A stretch of 64,000 nt of DNA. It comes from Fictibacillus solisalsi. GTDB taxonomy: Bacteria; Bacillota; Bacilli; Bacillales; Fictibacillaceae. The notes under the pieces are model-generated. The model did not search any database, was not told where the DNA came from, and worked only from the letters and a program-made list of their open reading frames with translations. A program made the translations under genes and the position numbers. The stretch is taken from positions 407,418-471,417 of the forward strand of contig NZ_FNHW01000001.1 in assembly GCF_900103485.1 (NCBI RefSeq). The letters are read 5' to 3'. Numbering within the stretch: position 1 is the stretch's first letter; each line of letters begins with the position of its first letter. This document shows, piece by piece, positions 32,767-39,804 of this stretch.

Positions 32767-33240
32767 TTAGCTTATTTCTTCAATGTTCCAGGTGTTTTCA
32801 ATAGCTACACCCCCCTTAAGAGTTTGGGCCACGGGGCAGTTCCGTTCAAAAACGTTGAGAGCCCGAATAGCGGCTTCTTTTTTGCCCAGGGGAACTTTCA
32901 GGTTAAAGTGGCATGATATTCTGGTGATTTTCAAAACGCCCTCCGGTGCCTCAATTTCGCCTTGAACGTTAGCGGATAATGTGTCGGGTGATGTTGGTAT
33001 GTGACGCGCATCCAGCGCGCCTGCTAATGTGCCAGTCAGTCAGCCACCGGCAGCGGCAACAATATGGTCGAGGGTGGATGGGTACTCCACCTCGGGTTCC
33101 ACTCCGTAAAATTGTTTAACCCCGCCATGTACACCATATAAAACGGGATCAGGAAATTCTCCGATATACGCTCTGCGGACCTTGTTTTTTGTGTCATCCT
33201 GAAAGATGATAATGCTTGTTAACGCAATAGGATCACTCAT
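32767..33240 (-). CDS. OsmC-family peroxidase, candidate selenoprotein with in-frame UGA (residue 67)
   Basis: A 157-residue OsmC/Ohr-type thiol peroxidase if UGA 33040-33042 is read through. The first part ends STLDHIVAAAGG, then UGA, then LTGTLAGALDARHIP in the same frame. The frame continues without other stops through LSANVQGEIEAPEGVLKITRIS and AAIRALNVFERNCPVAQTL to TAA at 32767. In this family the position of the UGA is the first catalytic Cys and NCPVAQ holds the second. RBS AAGGAGG is strong and there is no frameshift. A hairpin obeying bacterial SECIS rules starts 18 nt after the UGA. It would reduce organic hydroperoxides. The alternative is a nonsense mutation of a Cys codon. selA, selB, selC and selD are not in the window. 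Confidence 0.75.
33003..33042 (-). promoter_or_regulatory. Candidate bacterial SECIS element following the osmC UGA
   Basis: After UGA (33042-33040) come 18 bases, then GGCGCGC (33021-33015), loop TGGAT (33014-33010) and GCGCGTC (33009-33003). All seven positions pair (one G-U). The loop carries G at its second position and begins 25 nt after the UGA. These values fall inside the published bacterial SECIS pattern (short loop, G in the first two loop bases, about 16-37 nt from UGA). Confidence 0.6.
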
Positions 33241-33286
33241 TATTCACCGCCTCCTTATCTTCCTTAATATCCCTGCGGACCTTGTT

Positions 33287-34189
33287 TCAAACCTTTTCGT
33301 TTTCGTTGGGCGGAACAAAAACAGAAAGATGGCGGGAGAGGACAGATGCGGTAAAAGGCAAGGGTTCTCCTTCATCTCCGTCAATATTGACAGCCATTGT
33401 TTCAGAAGAAGAAACAGCAAGGGATGAAGACTGTATGTATGTCACATCGGAATGCTCTTGCAGTTCCCCTTTGAATAGTTTCGGAAAAAGATTCAGGGTG
33501 CCTGGTAATGAAATATTTTTAAATATATATACATGAAGTCTGCCATCGTCGACCTCAGCCTGGGGAGCAAGCTTCTCGAAGCCGCCAACAGAGTTGGTCA
33601 TCGCCGCCACCAAAAGGTAGGCATTTCCTTCCCAAGTTCCCCCGTTGTGGGAAATCTTTAATGAAAACGGCGTTTTAGTGGCCAGTGCTTTTATGCCTTC
33701 CACAAAATAAGCAAGCGGACCAAGTTTTGTTTTTTGGTCAGTGCTCACATTATAGGAGGCTTCAGCAATCGCGCCTACAGCAAGGACGTTCATAAAGTAT
33801 TGATTGTTAACTTTGCCGATGTCGGCTTTTCTGAGGTTTTTATAAGGAAGAATTTTTAAGGCTTCCTGGGCATCAAGCGGAATTTGAAGAGCTCTCGCAA
33901 AGTCATTGACCGTTCCAAGGGGAATGATGCCAAAATGGGGGCGATGCTCTTGCTCAGCAAGGCCATTTACTGCTTCATTCACCGTTCCATCGCCGCCCAT
34001 TGATAGAACAGTATCATAATGTTGCTCACATGCATTCTTGGCGAATGCAGCGGCGTCGCCTTCCTTTTTAGTTTCACAGACCAGAACTTCATCATGAAAT
34101 GTTTGAAGAACCCTTTCAGCTTCCGGAAGGAGCTCCATGGCTTGTTCTTTTCCTGAAGAAGGATTTATGATGATCATGGCTTTTTTCAA
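33287..34189 (-). CDS. Diacylglycerol kinase family lipid kinase (YegS/BmrU/DgkB type)
   Basis: A 300-residue kinase with the DAGK catalytic domain at the N-terminus (about 1-130): NPSSGK for nucleotide binding, SMGGDGTVNEAVNGL as the core motif, and GIIPLGTVNDFARALQIP. The C-terminal beta domain (about 150-290) ends with VNIDGDEGEPLPF, the second catalytic signature. It phosphorylates a lipid such as diacylglycerol, at the membrane surface but without membrane helices. It starts at TTG behind AAGGGGG. It lies upstream of the osmC gene on the same strand with a 46-bp gap and no terminator, so they may be co-transcribed. Confidence 0.9.
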   Translation of the reverse strand: MKKAMIIINPSSGKEQAMELLPEAERVLQTFHDEVLVCETKKEGDAAAFAKNACEQHYDTVLSMGGDGTVNEAVNGLAEQEHRPHFGIIPLGTVNDFARALQIPLDAQEALKILPYKNLRKADIGKVNNQYFMNVLAVGAIAEASYNVSTDQKTKLGPLAYFVEGIKALATKTPFSLKISHNGGTWEGNAYLLVAAMTNSVGGFEKLAPQAEVDDGRLHVYIFKNISLPGTLNLFPKLFKGELQEHSDVTYIQSSSLAVSSSETMAVNIDGDEGEPLPFTASVLSRHLSVFVPPNENEKV

Positions 34190-34473
34190 TAGAATTGATA
34201 CCCCCTTTTAGTGATTTCTCTTCTGAAAAATACCCGTTTCAGGGAAGATTCTAACCATATGGATGAAATGCCCGCGGAAGTCAACAAAAACATACACTTA
34301 TAATCCAGTATTTGCCTGATATTCCGCGATTATGGTAACCTGCAGCAAAAGGAGACTCACTTAGAGCCGGTACCCTTTCATAATGATTGTTCTTTGAGCA
34401 AATGCATATTGTAATCTTCATCCGGCCAACATAAAATAGGAACATAGGTTTGTTTTTAGGGAGGGAAAAATAG

Positions 34474-34683
34474 TTGCAAGAGGAATTGCGGTATTTTTTT
34501 ATGTACAAAGAACGCATGGCAGTGACCAATGATGTTATCATCCAATTCATGGATTTTAAGGGGAAGCGCCTTGTACGTGCGACCGTACAGGATCTGAATA
34601 CAACCACCAACCAAAAGTTAAAAGAGGATGCCCGAACCCAATGGGAACAGATTAAAAAAGCAGATACACTTGAGCAAAAATAA
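34474..34683 (+). CDS. Small hypothetical protein
   Basis: A 69-residue charged protein I do not recognise. The central part (MAVTNDVIIQFMDFKGKRLVRATVQDLN) predicts beta strands and the end is a polar helix. It would start at TTG with AGGGAGGG nine bases before; ATG 34501 is an alternative start without a site. The 34190-34473 region before it shows no other gene. Confidence 0.5.
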   Translation: MQEELRYFFMYKERMAVTNDVIIQFMDFKGKRLVRATVQDLNTTTNQKLKEDARTQWEQIKKADTLEQK

Positions 34684-34876
34684 AAACGGGACTATCGAAA
34701 CATGTCTTTTATCACAGAAATTTGTAAAATAATGTAGAAATATTCCGAATTTTTGTTATACTAAAGAAAGTGGATGAACAAATCCGCAGAGAAGGAGGGA
34801 AAAGATTGTCTTAACCTGCATTCAAGGGTAACCAACGGGGGCTGGATTACTTCCAAATGTGAGAGGGGAACGGTTT

Positions 34877-35398
34877 ATGGACAAAAAGGCCGAGGATCAG
34901 GGAAATCAGTACGAAATCCATGGGGACACCATGGCATTGCTTCCTTTTTATCAGCAGTATGGGGAATTATATACGAAGGTTCTTGAAAAACATCAAACAC
35001 TGGTAACACGTGAAAAGCCTAAAGGTGTCATTCAGTATAATTGCCGATATTATGGCTCAAGTTACCGGGGCAGAAAGGATGGGGCTACCGCCATTCTGGG
35101 TTACAGGAAACGGGCACCAATTGTGATCAGTGAGCAGCTGGGCATTTTCTTCATACCTCTGGAATCACCAGATAATGAATCATGCATCTGGATTGCCCAG
35201 GCTCATGTAAAACAGGTCAAACCCACCTCGCCAGACACCTCAGACATCATTTTTTCAAATGATACCTTCATTTCAGTCAACCAGGGGAAAAGCGCCCTTG
35301 AAACAAAAATCCATCGTGCCGCACATTATCGTTTTGTATTGGAATTGCGGATCAAAGAGAAAAAAACACCCTATTCCCATAGTTTTATTTCACCATAA
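34877..35398 (+). CDS. comK: Competence transcription factor ComK
   Basis: A 173-residue protein related to B. subtilis ComK, the activator of DNA uptake and recombination genes. Matching features are YEIHGDTMALLP near the start, CRYYGSSYRGRKDGA (about 50-64, the most conserved block), SEQLGIFFIPLESP, CIWIAQAHVKQVKP, and IIFSNDTFISVNQGKSALETKIHRA. ATG 34877 follows GAGAGGGG; a GTG at 34859 is less likely. Upstream is a TATACT -10 (34757-34762) in AT-rich DNA, but I do not find clear AAAA-N5-TTTT K-box pairs. Presence of comK indicates competence control but not proven competence. Confidence 0.88.
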   Translation: MDKKAEDQGNQYEIHGDTMALLPFYQQYGELYTKVLEKHQTLVTREKPKGVIQYNCRYYGSSYRGRKDGATAILGYRKRAPIVISEQLGIFFIPLESPDNESCIWIAQAHVKQVKPTSPDTSDIIFSNDTFISVNQGKSALETKIHRAAHYRFVLELRIKEKKTPYSHSFISP

Positions 35399-35412
35399 AC
35401 ATATAACCGTAA

Positions 35413-35447
35413 TGCCCTGGGAGCTGAGATGGCAACCAGGGTTTATT
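35413..35447 (+). terminator. Probable terminator after comK
   Basis: CCCTGG and CCAGGG pair around a 15-base loop and are followed by TTTATTT; moderate quality. Confidence 0.4.
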
Positions 35448-35534
35448 TAGTATTTTTCTTTCCCTGGGTTGTGTTTTCGCAGAATGATATTGCTGCTTTG
35501 GCTTCATACTAATAGCAGGATGGAGGATGCGGCA

Positions 35535-36332
35535 ATGAAAAAACGGACACTATACTGCCTGTTCATGCTGGTTGTTTCGGCAAGTAGCCTTATGCTTCAG
35601 TTTCCGGATACTGCACAGGCTTACAAAATTGAACGGAAATATTATGAAGAAAAGGGGCAGGTGATCTGGGATGTCCCCTCTCCACAAAAGGAAGTAGCCA
35701 TAACGTTTGATGATGGCCCAAACCCTCTCTATACACCAGCGATTCTGGATGTTTTAAAAAAATATCATGCAAAAGCAACCTTTTTTGTTGTTGGCAAGCA
35801 CATCAAACGGAATCCGGAGATCGTTAAACGCGAAATAAGAGAAGGCCATGAGCTCGGGGATCATACGTACACCCATCCCCACAATTTTTCCTATGCTTCC
35901 AAACAGCTGTTCACAAAAGAAGTGACAAAAACTGAAAAACTGATTGAAAAAGTACAAAAAAACAAAGTGAAACTATTTCGTCCTCCAGGTGGAAACCTGA
36001 ATAAGCAAATCATCAAATATTCAAATAAAAAAGGATACAAAATCATATTGTGGTCCTGGCATCAAGATCCAAAAGATTGGCGAAATCCGGGATCGGGCTA
36101 CATTTCCCGCCATATCCTTTCCAATGTGAAAAATGGGGATATCATTTTGCTGCACGACTCCGGAGGGAACCGCAGGCAAACGATCGAAGCATTGGAGATT
36201 GTATTGCCCGAACTGCAGAAACGGGGTTTTAAATGCGTAACAGTATCCGAATTATTGAAAAATGATCCGAAGTTCACGCCGCTATTTCCCGCGGAATTGG
36301 AACCCTTTAAACAATTAGATGCACCTTCCTGA
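35535..36332 (+). CDS. Polysaccharide deacetylase family protein (NodB domain), secreted
   Basis: A 265-residue protein with a signal peptide (about 1-26, ending AQA) and a NodB deacetylase domain (about 50-250). Catalytic motifs are all visible: TFDDGPNP (base and metal Asp), HTYTHPH (metal His pair), RPPGG, DPKDWRNP and ILLHDSGG. It removes acetyl or similar groups from a cell-wall polymer, most likely peptidoglycan. ATG 35535 is placed eight bases after GGAGG. It is monocistronic. The family has many paralogues in Bacillus, so the specific role (spore cortex, vegetative wall) is open. Confidence 0.9.
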   Translation: MKKRTLYCLFMLVVSASSLMLQFPDTAQAYKIERKYYEEKGQVIWDVPSPQKEVAITFDDGPNPLYTPAILDVLKKYHAKATFFVVGKHIKRNPEIVKREIREGHELGDHTYTHPHNFSYASKQLFTKEVTKTEKLIEKVQKNKVKLFRPPGGNLNKQIIKYSNKKGYKIILWSWHQDPKDWRNPGSGYISRHILSNVKNGDIILLHDSGGNRRQTIEALEIVLPELQKRGFKCVTVSELLKNDPKFTPLFPAELEPFKQLDAPS

Positions 36333-36435
36333 TGGGCTTTCTTAATTGAGGGCCCGTTTTCTTTTATTTCCGTACCTGACCATTGCTTAAGGAATAGTAT
36401 ATGGTATCACGGGAAAAAAGAAGGGTTGTGAACCA

Positions 36436-36795
36436 ATGATTAAAGTAGGGCGTTCACGGTTTGGCAGAGGCATATTTGCAACCCGCGATATAAAAAAAGG
36501 AGAGCTGATTCATGAAGCTCCCGTCATAGCGAGTCCGAAAGAAGAATGCAAATATATGCTAAAAACGGTATTGGCAGACTACGTATTCAATTGGGATGAC
36601 GGATACGCCATCGCATTGGGATATGGATCCCTGTTTAACCATTCGTTCAAACCAAATGCCAGGTATATCTTAAAAAAGAAGGACTTGGTTATACAGTTTT
36701 ATGCCTATAAAGACATAGCAGACGGAGATGAAATCTTCGTCAACTACAATGGCGATCCAAAAGATAAACAGAAGTTATGGTTTAACCCGGAGTAA
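36436..36795 (+). CDS. SET domain-containing protein
   Basis: A 119-residue single-domain protein with the SET fold known for lysine methylation. The opening SRFGRGIFATRDIKKGELI, the central YGSLFNHSFKPNARY (NHS motif for S-adenosylmethionine and knot formation) and the final DGDEIFVNYNGD are the family signatures. It lacks pre-SET and zinc post-SET parts, as usual for short bacterial members. Target protein unknown. It is monocistronic. Confidence 0.88.
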   Translation: MIKVGRSRFGRGIFATRDIKKGELIHEAPVIASPKEECKYMLKTVLADYVFNWDDGYAIALGYGSLFNHSFKPNARYILKKKDLVIQFYAYKDIADGDEIFVNYNGDPKDKQKLWFNPE

Positions 36796-36808
36796 AGTTC
36801 TTCACACG

Positions 36809-36846
36809 AAAGCCCCTTGCGATCAAACGATCGAAGGGGCTGTTTC
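36809..36846. terminator. Bidirectional terminator between SET and MFS genes
   Basis: AGCCCCTT and AAGGGGCT with inner GATC/GATC pairing form a long stem followed by T residues on both sides. Confidence 0.85.
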
Positions 36847-36852
36847 TTGTTT

Positions 36853-38094
36853 CTATTTCGTGTGGCTTTGGGACAAAGAAGGACTGTTCAGTTTTTTTTG
36901 TTTTTGATGGTTCGTATTTTGCCAATCCGACCGCCATGCCACCGCCATTGCAATCAGGAGAAATACCCCGGTCACAAGGAAGACGCTGTGAACGGTAAAT
37001 ATGCCTCCGATGAATCCGCCAAGAATTGGGCCAAGCATTCCGCCGATTTGGTTGGCCGTCTGGTTCAATCCGAAGGCTCTTCCTCTGAATTCATCAGGTG
37101 TTACTTTTACGACAAGGCCATTAATGGCCGGAAACACCGCACAGAAAAAAATACCGTAGACAAAGCGGATGATGGAAAATCCCCAGATGTCGTGAAACAG
37201 CAGCTGAGCGAGGGTTCCAATTCCGCCGCCAAACAGCCCAATGATCAATACGGTTCGAAAACCGATTCTGTCTCCGAGCTTGCCCCAAAAGGCTCCGAAC
37301 AAGACACTGGCAATCCCGGGCAACGAAAAGATAACTCCCGCCAAAAAGGAGATATTGTGCTCAGCGCTTCCCAGTTTTTTAATATACAACGGAAGGACAG
37401 GTTCTATGGTCATAAGAGAACATACGGTGACCATCGTCAAAAGTAATACAATCATAAACGGCCGGTTAGAAGCTGCGGTTTTAATATCCTTAGTGACTGA
37501 TCCCTTCACCTTACTGGGAGTAAAGTTGTCTTCGGTTACTAAAAAGATGACAAGCAGGGTAGAAATGAGCACCATGAAGCCACCGCTTGCAAAGGACCAC
37601 CGATTTCCGGCGAGAGCTGATATACTTCCGCCAAGCAGCGGGCCAACAATACCGCCAGAGGCCGTTGCTGTAGAAATCATTGCTAAAGCGTAGCCGACAT
37701 GTTTCTTAGGGGTATTGGTTCCGATCAATGCAATGGAACCAGGTATAAATCCGGTCAATAGCCCCTGCATGATTCTGAGGGCGAGGAGCTCATAGGCATT
37801 GGTAACAAAGGCAGTAAGCGTATAAATGACAAAAAGTGCAATCCCTGCGCGGATAATCATTGGCTTTCGCCCATACCGATCCGCAAGCAGACCCCAATAA
37901 GGGGAAGAGATGGCTCCGGCTAAAAAAGCGGCACTGAACAACACTCCTGACCACATCTCGGTGTTTTCATGAACGCCGATCTGCAGAAGGAAGAGAGGCA
38001 AAAACGGAATGACCATTGAATAACTGGCCGAGGTAAAGAATACACCGATCCATAACACCCACATATTTCTTTTCCAACGTTCCACTAAATTCAC
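36853..38094 (-). CDS. MFS transporter, multidrug-efflux type
   Basis: A 413-residue carrier with 12 membrane helices. Motif A is GLLADRYGRKP (about 67-77), motif B is LALRIMQGLLTGFIPGSIALI and motif C is ASGGIVGPLLGG, all typical of DHA1 drug:H+ antiporters (MdtG/NorA-like). There is no adjacent dedicated regulator; an Lrp-type gene lies just upstream on the same strand but has its own context. Substrate unknown. Confidence 0.9.
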   Translation of the reverse strand: MNLVERWKRNMWVLWIGVFFTSASYSMVIPFLPLFLLQIGVHENTEMWSGVLFSAAFLAGAISSPYWGLLADRYGRKPMIIRAGIALFVIYTLTAFVTNAYELLALRIMQGLLTGFIPGSIALIGTNTPKKHVGYALAMISTATASGGIVGPLLGGSISALAGNRWSFASGGFMVLISTLLVIFLVTEDNFTPSKVKGSVTKDIKTAASNRPFMIVLLLTMVTVCSLMTIEPVLPLYIKKLGSAEHNISFLAGVIFSLPGIASVLFGAFWGKLGDRIGFRTVLIIGLFGGGIGTLAQLLFHDIWGFSIIRFVYGIFFCAVFPAINGLVVKVTPDEFRGRAFGLNQTANQIGGMLGPILGGFIGGIFTVHSVFLVTGVFLLIAMAVAWRSDWQNTNHQKQKKLNSPSLSQSHTK

Positions 38095-38161
38095 TTCTTT
38101 CGCTCATAATTAACATTTAGCTATTATAGCATTAAAGTTTATGAAATAACCTATAAAAATC

Positions 38162-38638
38162 TTACTCTTTTCTTTCAAGTGGAAGCGTGGTGGAATGCTT
38201 TATTTCTTTTAAAGCCAGGCTGGTCTGAATTCGGGAAATGCCAAGCTTGTTTAATTTTTTTATAAAGGCTTCCAAATCCTTTCGCCCTTTATTGGCAACT
38301 TTTAAAAGGTAATCATATTCTCCTGTCAGGCAATAACACTCCAATACTTCCGGCATGTCATGCAATGCCGCTTCCAGCACCTCCAGCTTGTCGGTTTGAT
38401 GAAGGTTGGTGCTGATAAAAATAAAGCAGAGTAAGTCAAAACCAAGTTTCTCCTGATTGAGAATGGCGACTTGGCGTTCAATATAGCCTTCCTGGGTCAG
38501 CCGTTTAATCCTCATATGAACAGCCGGAGGGGATAAATTAATCCTCTTTGCAAGCTCGGCATTACTAATCCCGTCCACTGTTTGCAAAATATTTAAAATC
38601 TGCAGGTCCACGCTGTCCAAAGCTCTGATGTCATCCAT
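38162..38638 (-). CDS. Lrp/AsnC-family transcriptional regulator
   Basis: A 158-residue regulator: N-terminal helix-turn-helix (about 5-60, DSVDLQILNILQTVDGISNAELAKRINLSPPAVHMRIKRLTQEGYI) and C-terminal RAM ligand-binding domain (about 70-150, LECYCLTGEYDYLLKVANKGRKDLEAFI). ATG 38638 follows AGGAAGTGA; a GTG nine bases upstream overlaps that site. It is divergent from a DMT-family exporter gene. Such pairs often form an amino-acid-responsive efflux unit. Confidence 0.92.
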   Translation of the reverse strand: MDDIRALDSVDLQILNILQTVDGISNAELAKRINLSPPAVHMRIKRLTQEGYIERQVAILNQEKLGFDLLCFIFISTNLHQTDKLEVLEAALHDMPEVLECYCLTGEYDYLLKVANKGRKDLEAFIKKLNKLGISRIQTSLALKEIKHSTTLPLERKE

Positions 38639-38823
38639 TTTTATCACTTCCTAATTTTATTTAGCGGGAATAGCTATAGGTTAGATTGAAGTTAATTAAT
38701 TTTTTTGATTCGCCTTATATGTTGAATTTTATTTCGATTATACCATATTATTTAAAATTTTATTATCCATTTTATTATTTCGTGTTAACATTTTAAATAA
38801 ATATTTGCAGGGGGTGTTTCATT

Positions 38824-39732
38824 GTGCCAATGATCTATGTATTACTTCTTCTGTTAACAAGCTTGTTTTGGGGCGGCAACTTTGTAATCAGTAAATCGCT
38901 GATCGGGCATGCTTCGCCAATGACATTGACCAGTTTACGGTGGATGATTGCCATCGTATGTCTTTTTCCGATTGTATGGCGGAAAGAGAAGAGACTGCTG
39001 CCTCCCAAAGCGGCAATCCTTCCTGTTTTCTTGATGGGCATGACGGGCGTTGTTCTTTTTAACGTGTTTCAGTTTGTGGCACTTCATGAAACAACAGCTA
39101 CCAATGCAGGGCTAATCTCTACGTTAAATGCCATTTCCATCGCCTTATTTTCTTCTGTGTTCTTAAAAGAACGATTGAACAAGCTGCAGTTACTGGCTAT
39201 GCTTGTATCGCTTTCAGGCGTTCTTCTCGTTTTGACGAAAGGAGAGCTTCATTCTTTGCTATCTTTGACATTTAACAGGGGTGATCTATGGATGGTTGGA
39301 GCGGTATGCATCTGGGGAATCTATTCGGTATTTAGCAAGTGGGCCATGATGAAAGCTTCTCCACTAATCTGTACGCTGTATTCCGGTGTGTTCGGCTTAA
39401 GCATTTTGCTCCCGTTTAATGCCGGGGATTTTACGGTAACAGAGTGGGATGCTTCCTTTACCGTATCTCTGCTCTATACAGGTGTGGTCTCAACGGTTTT
39501 ATGCATGCTTTTTTGGAATATTGGTGTGCAAAAACTCGGGGCTGGTTCATCGGGAATCTTCTTGAATTTCAATCCTGTATTTACGTCCGTACTTGCGTAT
39601 TTTCTATTAGGTGAGCAACTGACATGGATGCAGGGAGCCGGCAGCTTGTTGGTTATCGGGGGCTGTCTTCTTTTTTCATTAGTTAAGAACGTTTCTATAG
39701 AAAAAATAAAGCAACAAGAGTCTTTGGCATAA
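38824..39732 (+). CDS. EamA-domain DMT transporter
   Basis: A 302-residue membrane protein with ten helices in two EamA repeats (about 1-135 and 150-290). Repeat signatures are LTSLFWGGNFVISKSLI, TTATNAGLISTLNAISIALFS, and AGSSGIFLNFNPVFTSVLAYFLLGE. It is a probable exporter of amino acids or other metabolites. It starts at GTG seven bases after AGGGGGTG. The divergent Lrp-type gene, across 185 bp of AT-rich DNA, is the likely regulator. Confidence 0.9.
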   Translation: MPMIYVLLLLLTSLFWGGNFVISKSLIGHASPMTLTSLRWMIAIVCLFPIVWRKEKRLLPPKAAILPVFLMGMTGVVLFNVFQFVALHETTATNAGLISTLNAISIALFSSVFLKERLNKLQLLAMLVSLSGVLLVLTKGELHSLLSLTFNRGDLWMVGAVCIWGIYSVFSKWAMMKASPLICTLYSGVFGLSILLPFNAGDFTVTEWDASFTVSLLYTGVVSTVLCMLFWNIGVQKLGAGSSGIFLNFNPVFTSVLAYFLLGEQLTWMQGAGSLLVIGGCLLFSLVKNVSIEKIKQQESLA

Positions 39733-39804
39733 GAAGGTTCCGTAAACGGACGTGTTTGCCTATAATAGGAACAAGCTACTTATTGAGTAAAGGGGCGTCC
39801 GCTT

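Noticed and set aside
33040-33240. A 66-residue truncated OsmC fragment as the final product
   Set aside because: The downstream frame is conserved to the natural C-terminus, and a hairpin follows the stop. I prefer recoding, but a nonsense mutation cannot be ruled out without sel genes.
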